Assembly: GCA_000436035.1 (NCBI GenBank)
Contig: FR893284.1
Coordinates: 1-45,889, forward strand
DNA length: 45,889 bases
Reading direction: 5' to 3'
Origin: Prevotella sp. CAG:732
GTDB lineage: Bacteria > Bacteroidota > Bacteroidia > Bacteroidales > Bacteroidaceae
Part shown: piece by piece, positions 25,686-33,999 of the stretch
Layout: each line of letters begins with the position of its first letter
Numbering within the stretch: the first letter of the stretch is position 1
Position numbers and translations under genes: made by a program
The notes under the pieces: generated by a model
Seen by the model: only the letters and a program-made list of their open reading frames with translations
Told to the model about the DNA's origin: nothing
The model's database searches: none

Positions 25686-25743
25686 GCATCTTCCGAAGAG
25701 TGTATCTTCTATAGAGTAAGAATGATAAATACTGGATTATATT

Positions 25744-28700
25744 ATGAGACATATCATAGCAAAATATTTCAAACCAAGCGCAGCACGTATCTTGTTGGGA
25801 GCTGTGCTCACCATGTCTGCCTCAACCGCCCTCGCTGTCAATGATGGTAGAACCATACATGGTAAAATAGTTGATGCCGACGGCAAGCCTGTTACGGGTG
25901 CCATCGTCAACATCAATGAGGCATTGCGTAAGACCCTCACCAATGAGAATGGTAACTTTACCATCAAGGTGAAGCCAGGCGATGACCTCTATATCTCTTA
26001 CCTCGGTTATAAGGAAGAGCATGTCAAGGTAGGCATGGAGGAAAACGAGGTGAACGTCACCTTGCAGGAGGACAATGAGTATGACCACCTCGCACCTGTG
26101 GCTTTCACTTCCAAGCCAAGCAAGTTTGTCACCGAGGCTACTTCCGTAGTGACCGGTTCTGAGTTGGAGAAGCACCCAGTCACCGTGCTCCAGAATGCCT
26201 TCACCTCTACACTCACGGGTGTGGAGACCTATGAGTCGCAGTCGGAGCCAGGATGGAGTGAGACCGATATGTATATCCGTGGTATCCGTACCATGAACAG
26301 TAATGCTCGCTCTCCGCTGGTGATTGTAGATAATGTGGAGCGTGACCTTTCCTTCCTCGATGCTTTCCCTATCGAGAGCATCACGGTATTGAAGGATGCG
26401 GCTGCCACTGCCATCTACGGTATGCGTGGTGCCAATGGTGTCATCCTCGTGACCACCAAGCGTGGTGAGGCTGGCAGAATGAAGGTGAGCTTCACCCAGG
26501 AGGTGGGCTTCCAGACCATCGCAGGCATCCCTGAGAGTCAGAACTCTTACAATTACGCCTTGTCTCGCAACCAGGCTCGCTATCTCGATGGCTTGAGCCC
26601 TGAGTTCTCTGATTACGACATCGAGCAGTATCGCAAGGTATGCAATGGCGAGGAGTTGACAGGCATGGATAAGTACAAGTACTTCAATACCAACTGGCAT
26701 GATACCATGCTCCGTGACGCTGCGCCAATGTATCGCACCAATCTCCAGTTGAGCGGTGGTAACAACCGTGCCCGCTACTACGTGAGCTTCTCTTATCTCC
26801 GTCAGGAAGGTTTGTTTGACACCAAGTGGACCCAGTACAGCGGCAGTTATGACAGTCAGGAGACCTTGAACCGCTACAACCTCCGTGTCAATGTCGATTT
26901 GAACGTCAACAAGTTCTTGTCGGTAGGTCTCGACCTCGGTGGTCGTATCGACAACATCGTGCAGCCAGGTATCGACGTATGGAACCTCTTCACATGGGGT
27001 GCTGGTGAGAACCTTCCTATCTATCCTGTCTATTGTCCTAATGGTGAGTTCTTCTTCCCTACGACTTCCGACAGCAAGAATGGTGCTGCCCAGATAGCAG
27101 GTCGTGGTATCGAGCAGAACCGTCGTCGTAACCTCTATACGACCGTGACTGCCACGGGTCATCTCGACTCCCTCGTACCAGGATTGAAGGCACAGGCTGT
27201 GGTCAGCTTCGACTCTTACGAGACCTTCCAGAAGGTTCAGCGAGCCGACATCGATGGTTACTACTACAACTTCCAGGACAATGTGGAGAGTGTGGATGAC
27301 TACAAGTACCAGCGTGTACGTACATTCATGGCTTTGCCAGACCCTACGACTTCTCCTCGTGATTATTACTATAATATCAACACCCGTTTTGGTCTTGCCT
27401 ATAACCATAAGTTTGGCAAGCATCTCGTTGATGCACAGGCTTTCATGCGTACTTACAAGAATGTGGTACGTGGCATGAACTCTTCCAACCGTTACCTCTC
27501 TTGGAATGCTCAGGGTATGTATGTCTATAACGACCGATACATCGCTAGTGCCAACATCTCTCGCATGGGATGCGACAACTATGCACCAAGCAATCGTTGG
27601 GCTACCTTCTATGGCTTGTCTGCTGGTTGGCTTGCTTCCGAGGAGAGTTTCATCAAGAACTTGAAGGTGTTCGACCTCTTGAAGGTACGTGCTAGCTATG
27701 GTACTGCAGGACAGGCTAATACCGGTGTGGCTCGCTATCCTTATCAGAGTACTTATGCCCAAGGCTCTGGCTACAACTTCGGTACGGGTCAGAACTACAT
27801 CGAGGGTTCTTACGAGGCAACTGCTGGTAACTTGAACAATATCTGGGAGAAGTCTGCTATGTTTAATATGGGTGTTGACTTCGACCTCTTCCATAAGAAA
27901 CTCTATGGTAGCGTGGATTACTTCAAGGAGTGGCGTTCACAGATCTTGGTCGATCGTGCTACCGTGCCAACTCTCTTTGGTTTGGTGGCTCCACAAGATT
28001 CCTATGGTAAGGCAGAGACCTGGGGATGGGAAGTATCGCTCGGTCATCGCAACCATATCGGCAAGAACTTCAACTATTATATCGAAGGTAAGTTGACCTG
28101 GAACCGCAACAAGATTACGGAGATGGATGAGTTGACTCCTGATTATGCTTACCAGGCAAAGACAGGCAAGCGCATCGGTCAGCAGTTTATGTTTATCTTG
28201 GATCAGTGGGCAAGCGACCCTAACTTGATTCCTACGAGTCATGAGGATGCCATCGCTCACCCAGAGAAGTATCCTTACAGTGCAGCCGGCATCTATAAGT
28301 TGGGTAACGCCGTCTTCAAGGATGTGAATGGCGACCGCAAGATTGATACATACGACCAGGTGGCTAATGGCTACAGCAACTCCAAGATACCTGAGCTCTT
28401 GCCAACAGTGAACGTTGGTTTTGAGGCATTCGGCTTTGATGCTCGTGTGGTCTTGACCGCTTATCTCAACCGTACCATCGAGTGTCGTGAGAATATGGAC
28501 TATGGCTTTGGCTGGGGTGGTACCTCTACCCATGAGATTACCAAGACTTGGGGATATTACACCGACGACCCTAACGACCCTCGCAACATCAACGCCAAGT
28601 ACCCACGTCTCTCCACCAGCTTCAGCAATGTGGATCGTAACTACCCATACAACACCAGCAACATCTGGTTGCAGAGCGGTGATTTCCTCTCTCTGCGCAA

Positions 28701-28899
28701 CGTGGAGGTAGGTTACTCATTGCCAAAGGCATTGATTTCCAAGCTCTACATGACCAAGTGCCGTGTCTATTTCAGCGGTTACAACCTTTGCAACTGGAGT
28801 CACATGGGCAAGGGATTCGACCCGGAGAACCCAACCAACTACATCTGGGCATATCCTAAGACACGTTCCTTCTCCTTTGGTGTAAACGTAGAATTCTAA
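25744..28899 (+). CDS. SusC-like TonB-dependent transporter 2
   Basis: 1051 residues. Signal peptide ending ALA, carboxypeptidase-regulatory-like domain (IHGKIVDADGKPVTGAIV), plug (DMYIRGIRTMNSNARSPLVI, ITVLKDAAATAIYGMRGANG) and barrel ending SFGVNVEF. Where most SusC proteins have a xEVVVxGYG segment before the plug, this one has YDHLAPVAFTSKPSKFV, so the TonB-box region is different from transporter 1. It is not a recent duplicate of transporter 1. It probably imports a different size or branching class of arabinan fragment. Confidence 0.92.
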   Translation: MRHIIAKYFKPSAARILLGAVLTMSASTALAVNDGRTIHGKIVDADGKPVTGAIVNINEALRKTLTNENGNFTIKVKPGDDLYISYLGYKEEHVKVGMEENEVNVTLQEDNEYDHLAPVAFTSKPSKFVTEATSVVTGSELEKHPVTVLQNAFTSTLTGVETYESQSEPGWSETDMYIRGIRTMNSNARSPLVIVDNVERDLSFLDAFPIESITVLKDAAATAIYGMRGANGVILVTTKRGEAGRMKVSFTQEVGFQTIAGIPESQNSYNYALSRNQARYLDGLSPEFSDYDIEQYRKVCNGEELTGMDKYKYFNTNWHDTMLRDAAPMYRTNLQLSGGNNRARYYVSFSYLRQEGLFDTKWTQYSGSYDSQETLNRYNLRVNVDLNVNKFLSVGLDLGGRIDNIVQPGIDVWNLFTWGAGENLPIYPVYCPNGEFFFPTTSDSKNGAAQIAGRGIEQNRRRNLYTTVTATGHLDSLVPGLKAQAVVSFDSYETFQKVQRADIDGYYYNFQDNVESVDDYKYQRVRTFMALPDPTTSPRDYYYNINTRFGLAYNHKFGKHLVDAQAFMRTYKNVVRGMNSSNRYLSWNAQGMYVYNDRYIASANISRMGCDNYAPSNRWATFYGLSAGWLASEESFIKNLKVFDLLKVRASYGTAGQANTGVARYPYQSTYAQGSGYNFGTGQNYIEGSYEATAGNLNNIWEKSAMFNMGVDFDLFHKKLYGSVDYFKEWRSQILVDRATVPTLFGLVAPQDSYGKAETWGWEVSLGHRNHIGKNFNYYIEGKLTWNRNKITEMDELTPDYAYQAKTGKRIGQQFMFILDQWASDPNLIPTSHEDAIAHPEKYPYSAAGIYKLGNAVFKDVNGDRKIDTYDQVANGYSNSKIPELLPTVNVGFEAFGFDARVVLTAYLNRTIECRENMDYGFGWGGTSTHEITKTWGYYTDDPNDPRNINAKYPRLSTSFSNVDRNYPYNTSNIWLQSGDFLSLRNVEVGYSLPKALISKLYMTKCRVYFSGYNLCNWSHMGKGFDPENPTNYIWAYPKTRSFSFGVNVEF

Positions 28900-28922
28900 C
28901 GATTCCTAAAACTGAGACGAAA

Positions 28923-30824
28923 ATGAAAAAGATCAATATCATTCTGTCAGCAGCCATGCTGATGTTAGCAGGAAGCATCACTACATCATGTAGTGACTTC
29001 CTGGACAAGGAGTATGATGCCTCCCTCTCCAGCGACAAGGTGTTCTCGGATGAGGCGCAGACACGTGGTTTCCTTGCCAATATATATACCAACTTGCCAG
29101 ATGGTTTCGCACCATACGCCGATGATCAGTTCACCGGTGCCTCACGCGACTGTATGACTGATAACGCCACCACTTCTTGGGGCTTGCATTATTATCCTAA
29201 GGTGGCTACCGATACCTATACAGCAGCCGACCATCCATTGTTGGGCTTCTGGAATACCGACCTCTATGGTATCCGCAAGTGCAACCAGTTTATGAAGCAG
29301 GCTCGCAAGGACGTCATCGGCAACAATGCCAAGGATGGCGACGACAACTGCTTGTACGATCGCAATATGGCAGAGGCTCGCTTGTTGCGTGCCATCTTCC
29401 ACTTCGACCTCATCTGTTGGTTTGGCGATTGCCCTATCATCGCAGAGGATGCCGATGGCAACCCTATCATCTTCGATATGAGTGATGCTGGAGCGATGAA
29501 TATGAAGCGTACCCCTGCCGCTGAGGCTTTGGAGTGGGTGGCTAACGAGTGTGACAAGGTGAAGGACGTGCTTCCTTTCCGCTATGCCGACGAAGGTTCC
29601 AACTGGGGACGTGTGAATGGCGCTGCGGCTTATGCGCTCAAGAGCCGTGCCTTGCTCTATCGTGCTTCTGCCCTCTACAATGAGAGTGGTGACAAGACCT
29701 TGTGGCAGAATGCTGCTACAGCTGCCACCGACTTCATCAACAAGAATGAGCAGCAGGTCAACAAGTATCATCTCTTGAATACTGGTGATGCCGAGCACGA
29801 CTATTACAATATCTTCTCCAATGCCACCAACCCTACCCAGAACCCAGAGTTCATCTTGTCTCGTTCTCTATGGGGTGGTCTGACGGGTACCAACCAAATA
29901 GAGAAGGTACTCTTGCCTGTAGGTTTTACAGGTAACTTCAGTGGAAATGGTCGTACCAATCCTACCCAGAACTTCGTGGATTGCTTCGAGATGAAGAATG
30001 GTAAGCATATCGACGAGGAGGGTAGTGGCTATGATGAGCAACATCCTTACAAGGATCGTGACCCACGTCTCGACCAGATTGTGTTCCACCAGAACTCTGT
30101 TTGGGGTGTCGCTACGGATGGCGAGCAGCGCAACATTGATATCTCTTCCAATGTGGGTGCGGCTGGTATCGACTACAGTTCTTCCATGGGTGGTACTTAT
30201 ACAGGCTACTATCTGAAGAAGTTTGTCAACAATATCTCTTGCAAGAACCCAACTACCTTCTTGCACGCATGGCCTATCTTCCGTTATACGGAGATTCTAT
30301 TGAATGCCGCTGAGGCACTCAATGAGGCACAAGGTCCTGATGCTGCTTATCAGTACATCAACCAGATACGTAGTCGTGCTGGTATGCCAGACTACAGCGG
30401 TATGACACAGAGTGAGTTGCGTGAGCGCATCCGCAATGAGCGCCGCATCGAGTTGTCGTTCGAGGATCATCGCTTCCTCGATGTTCGCCGTTGGAAGTTG
30501 TACTACAATGCTACTGCTGCCAACGAGGTGAACAAGCCACGCTACGAGCAGATTTACAACCTCTATGGTGTCAAGGTGACGGGTGATGATGTAGTGAATG
30601 CGCCAGTGTTCACATATGGCAAGGCAGAGACCAACAACCGCATCGTCTTCAATGCGCCTAAGAACAACTACTTCCCAATACCAGCCAATGAGGTGAAGCG
30701 TGCCCCTATGTTGGGACAGAACCCAGGTTGGGAAATCGCCGGTGACAACACGAAGGATGATGCCGCTGGTGATGAGGGCACAGGAGATGCCTCTGGCGAC
30801 AATAACTCAGATACACAGGAATAA
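28923..30824 (+). CDS. SusD-like outer-membrane lipoprotein 2
   Basis: 633 residues. Lipobox SITTSC near residue 23, SusD/RagB body (FLDKEYDASLSSDKVF, MAEARLLRAIFHFDLICWFG, WPIFRYTEILLNAAEALNEA, RERIRNERRIELSFEDHRFL). After the usual end comes an extra acidic Gly/Asp-rich tail of about 27 residues (KDDAAGDEGTGDASGDNNSD). Partner of the SusC 23 bp upstream. Confidence 0.92.
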   Translation: MKKINIILSAAMLMLAGSITTSCSDFLDKEYDASLSSDKVFSDEAQTRGFLANIYTNLPDGFAPYADDQFTGASRDCMTDNATTSWGLHYYPKVATDTYTAADHPLLGFWNTDLYGIRKCNQFMKQARKDVIGNNAKDGDDNCLYDRNMAEARLLRAIFHFDLICWFGDCPIIAEDADGNPIIFDMSDAGAMNMKRTPAAEALEWVANECDKVKDVLPFRYADEGSNWGRVNGAAAYALKSRALLYRASALYNESGDKTLWQNAATAATDFINKNEQQVNKYHLLNTGDAEHDYYNIFSNATNPTQNPEFILSRSLWGGLTGTNQIEKVLLPVGFTGNFSGNGRTNPTQNFVDCFEMKNGKHIDEEGSGYDEQHPYKDRDPRLDQIVFHQNSVWGVATDGEQRNIDISSNVGAAGIDYSSSMGGTYTGYYLKKFVNNISCKNPTTFLHAWPIFRYTEILLNAAEALNEAQGPDAAYQYINQIRSRAGMPDYSGMTQSELRERIRNERRIELSFEDHRFLDVRRWKLYYNATAANEVNKPRYEQIYNLYGVKVTGDDVVNAPVFTYGKAETNNRIVFNAPKNNYFPIPANEVKRAPMLGQNPGWEIAGDNTKDDAAGDEGTGDASGDNNSDTQE

Positions 30825-30846
30825 ACCTTAAAAAAGTTAAGTGACA

Positions 30847-32736
30847 ATGAAATATCTCAGTATCATAATGATGTTCGTTTGCAGCCTATTCATCGTAGGC
30901 TGCAGCGACGATGACAAGATAGACAACACTGCCTCTGTCAGCAATCTCACGATAGGTGAGGTGACTTCTACTTCGGCAAGCCTGTCGGCTGAGTTGTCTG
31001 CGGCTAGTATGCAGAACTTCATCAAGAAGGGTTTCTGCTACAGTACTTCCGCCGAGCCAACGATAGACAATGCGACGCTCTGCGAGATGACAGGTGACTT
31101 CTCTGCCACCCTCCGTGACTTGCAGCCTAACACCACCTACTATGTGAAGGCGTATGCACTGATCGGTGACAACTTGGTCTATACAGAGCAGAAGCAGTTT
31201 ACGACTCCTTCCAAGACCTTGGAGGACCAATTGTCTGAATACATCTGTCCAGCCTACGTGGATGACTATGTGAGCATGGCGGGTTGGGATCAGCGTGCCA
31301 ACTGGAATCTTGCCAATGTACACGACCCATCTGTGATGAAGGCAGCCGATGGCTATTATTATATGTATCAGACAGATGCCAGCTATGGCGATGCCCACGA
31401 TGGACACGGACACTTCCATGCTCGTCGAAGCAAGGACCTCGTCAACTGGGAGTACTTGGGCGCTACCATGCAAGAGGCACCAGCTTGGGTAAAGACCAAG
31501 TTGAACGAGATACGTGCCGAGCAAGGTCTTGACCCAATCGAGAATCCTTCGTATGGCTATTGGGCACCATGTGCTCGCAAGGTGAACGACCACCTCTATC
31601 GTATGTATTATTGCATCGTCGTCAACAACTATATCAAGACGGGTGGTCGTACCTATGATGGCTCTTGGACGGAGCGTGCTTTCATCGGTGTGATGGAGAC
31701 TAGCGACCCTGCATCCAATAATTGGGAGGACAAGGGCTTTGTTATCTGTTCTTCTTCTGATAAGGGAACCAACTGGAACCGTGCATCCGAGGGTGATTGG
31801 AATGCTTACTTCAAGTTCAATGCCATCGACCCTTCTTTCATCATCACTCCAGAGGGCGAGCACTGGCTCATCTATGGTTCTTGGCATAGCGGTATCGCTG
31901 CCGTGCAGTTGAACCCTGAGACAGGTAAGACTTTGGCAGAACTTCCTAAGTCATACGGTACAGCTGCTGAGATTGCACCATACGGCAAGTTGATTTTCAC
32001 TCGTACCAATGGTGGTCGTTGGCAAGGTGCCGAGGCTCCAGAGATTGTTTACCACGATGGTTATTATTATCTCTTCTTGGCTTACGATGGCTTGGATATT
32101 CCTTACAATACCCGTGTGCTCCGCTCTACCAAGGTGGATGGTCCTTATGAGACGCTCAATGGTGCTGTCACCGATGCCTCTAAGGGAGCCAACAACAATC
32201 CTACGGTGCTCACTCATCCTTACAAGTTCAGTGAGGGCTATGGATGGGTAGGTATCAGCCACTGCGCTGTCTTCGATGATGGCAATGGCAACTGGTACTA
32301 TGCTTCACAGCAGCGTTTCCCTGCCAATGTGGGTGGCAACGCCTATAGCAATGCCATCATGATGGGTGGAGTTCGCTCTATCCAGTGGGAAAGCAATGGT
32401 TGGCCTACTGTGATGCCTGAGCGTTATGGCGCAGTGCCACAGGCTTCGATCAGTGAGTCGGAGTTGGTAGGTGCTTGGGAGCATATCGACCTCTCTTATA
32501 GCTATCGCAACCAGCGTACAGCCTCTGAGATGGTGCTCGGCGACGATCACAAGATTACTTCGGGTGCTTGGAAGGGTGCAGCTTGGAGTTTCAATGCCCA
32601 AACCAATACACTTACCTGCAACGGCGTAGAGCTGAAGGTACAGCGTGAGGTGGATTGGGAGGCATCTCCTCGCAAGGTCACCATCGTATATTCTGGCTTG
32701 AATGGTATAAAGAGCTATTGGGGCAAGAAAAAGTAA
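30847..32736 (+). CDS. GH43 endo-arabinanase-like lipoprotein with Fn3-like N-terminal domain
   Basis: About 629 residues from the ATG at 30847 (an upstream in-frame GTG is less likely). Lipobox FIVGC at residue 19 with an acidic SDDD after it suggests the cell surface. Residues 28-122 form a fibronectin-like domain (SNLTIGEVTSTSASLSAELS ... YYVKAYALIGDN). The GH43 five-bladed propeller has its three acids: Asp160 in NVHDPSVM, Asp328 in NAIDPSFI and Glu396 in QGAEAPEIVY (numbered from the ATG). A C-terminal beta domain (about 530-629) is that seen in larger endo-arabinanases. Most similar to the subfamily 4/5 enzymes of arabinan loci. It would cut alpha-1,5-arabinan at the surface to feed the SusC/D pairs. 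Confidence 0.85.
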   Translation: MKYLSIIMMFVCSLFIVGCSDDDKIDNTASVSNLTIGEVTSTSASLSAELSAASMQNFIKKGFCYSTSAEPTIDNATLCEMTGDFSATLRDLQPNTTYYVKAYALIGDNLVYTEQKQFTTPSKTLEDQLSEYICPAYVDDYVSMAGWDQRANWNLANVHDPSVMKAADGYYYMYQTDASYGDAHDGHGHFHARRSKDLVNWEYLGATMQEAPAWVKTKLNEIRAEQGLDPIENPSYGYWAPCARKVNDHLYRMYYCIVVNNYIKTGGRTYDGSWTERAFIGVMETSDPASNNWEDKGFVICSSSDKGTNWNRASEGDWNAYFKFNAIDPSFIITPEGEHWLIYGSWHSGIAAVQLNPETGKTLAELPKSYGTAAEIAPYGKLIFTRTNGGRWQGAEAPEIVYHDGYYYLFLAYDGLDIPYNTRVLRSTKVDGPYETLNGAVTDASKGANNNPTVLTHPYKFSEGYGWVGISHCAVFDDGNGNWYYASQQRFPANVGGNAYSNAIMMGGVRSIQWESNGWPTVMPERYGAVPQASISESELVGAWEHIDLSYSYRNQRTASEMVLGDDHKITSGAWKGAAWSFNAQTNTLTCNGVELKVQREVDWEASPRKVTIVYSGLNGIKSYWGKKK

Positions 32737-32778
32737 TATCGACTCCAAGTCTTATCACATAAATAGGTATAAGTTAGG

Positions 32779-33840
32779 ATGAATAAACTAAGTATGTTAT
32801 TAGGAGCAGCAATGATAGTTGCTGCTCCTTTTGTAAATAGGAGTTTCTGTGCTCTGGCAATGGATGAGGCTGATATATACGCGCCTACAAGACAAGCTCC
32901 TGTCGTGGTGGATACTCCTTTCGTCCACGACCCAGTGATGGCTTATGAGGATGGCGTCTATTACCTCTATTGCACGGGGCACGGCATCACTCAGATGACT
33001 TCCACCGACCGACAACACTGGACTTTGAGCCGTGAGGGAGTATTGCCCAATGGGAAGATTCCGGCTTGGACGCACGATAGCGTGCCTGGCTTTGAGACTC
33101 ATATCTGGGCACCCGATGTGGTGAAGTATCGGGGCAAGTGGTACATGGGCTATTCTTGCTCTACCTTTGGCAAGAATACTTCTGCCATCGGATTGCTCAG
33201 CAACAAGTGTCTCTCTGACAAAGATGGATGGAAGGATGAGGGTTGCATCGTGGCTTCTCGTGGCAATCGGGACAACTGGAATGCCATCGATCCCAACTTT
33301 ATCATCGACGAGAAGGGGAAACCTTGGATGACGTGGGGCTCCTTTTGGGATGGTATTCAACTGATACCGCTCGACAAGACGATGCACCCGAAGAAGGGAG
33401 CTAAGCCTCAAACCATCGCTCGCCGTCATGCTGTTGGGGATGCTTCGGCGGAGCCTAATCCTACCTCCAAGTTTGCTGGTACCAATGCCATCGAGGCTCC
33501 TTTCATCATGCGACATGGTGGGTATTATTATCTCTTCGTGAGTTGGGATTACTGTTGTCGTGGCATCAAGAGCAATTATCGTGTAGCCGTGGGCAGAAGC
33601 AAGAATGTGTCTGGTCCTTATCTTGACAGAGACGGCAAGCCGATGCTCGAAGGTGGCGGTACCTTGCTGTTGGAAGGTGATAAGAAGGAATATGAGGCGC
33701 TTGGTCATTGCTCCGCCTATTCGTTTTCAGATGGCGATGTCTTCTTCTGCCATGGTTATAGTGTGGCGAAGAATGGAGCCAGTATCTTGGTTCAGAAGAG
33801 AATTCATTGGACTGAGGATGGTTGGCTGACACTGGAATAA
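32779..33840 (+). CDS. GH43 arabinanase / arabinosidase
   Basis: 353 residues with a signal peptide and no clear lipobox, so probably periplasmic. A single GH43 propeller with all three catalytic acids: Asp51 in FVHDPVM, Asp171 in NAIDPNFI and Glu239 in NAIEAPFI. Reads like arabinan endo-1,5-alpha-L-arabinosidase: WAPDVVKYRGKWYMGYSCST, WMTWGSFWDGIQLI and the Ca/Cl-site region YEALGHCSAYSF. It is 42 bp behind the previous GH43 and is the last gene of the operon before the terminator at 33848. It would shorten imported oligosaccharides. Confidence 0.88.
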   Translation: MNKLSMLLGAAMIVAAPFVNRSFCALAMDEADIYAPTRQAPVVVDTPFVHDPVMAYEDGVYYLYCTGHGITQMTSTDRQHWTLSREGVLPNGKIPAWTHDSVPGFETHIWAPDVVKYRGKWYMGYSCSTFGKNTSAIGLLSNKCLSDKDGWKDEGCIVASRGNRDNWNAIDPNFIIDEKGKPWMTWGSFWDGIQLIPLDKTMHPKKGAKPQTIARRHAVGDASAEPNPTSKFAGTNAIEAPFIMRHGGYYYLFVSWDYCCRGIKSNYRVAVGRSKNVSGPYLDRDGKPMLEGGGTLLLEGDKKEYEALGHCSAYSFSDGDVFFCHGYSVAKNGASILVQKRIHWTEDGWLTLE

Positions 33841-33847
33841 CATAACA

Positions 33848-33888
33848 AATGCGGCAAACTGCATCACGCAGGTTGCCGCATTTTTTCT
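33848..33888 (+). terminator. Intrinsic terminator of the arabinan operon
   Basis: Arms AATGCGGCAA (33848-33857) and TTGCCGCATT (33873-33882) plus an inner CTGC/GCAG stem, followed by a T-run. The region 33889-33999 to the convergent GH51 gene is AT-rich with nothing further visible. Confidence 0.9.
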
Positions 33889-33999
33889 AACTAATAATGA
33901 ATTATTATTCTTCTATCATCTTTTACTTATCGTCATATATTGCATTGTTCTTATTTCAAGATTGACGATTCATATTTCCATCTTCATATTGTTTCTTCT

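Noticed and set aside
25822..27894. 690-codon open frame on the minus strand inside SusC 2
   Set aside because: Antisense to a clear SusC gene; the protein has no recognisable motif and arises from its codon pattern. The same holds for long antisense frames at 21606-23156 and 16731-18119.
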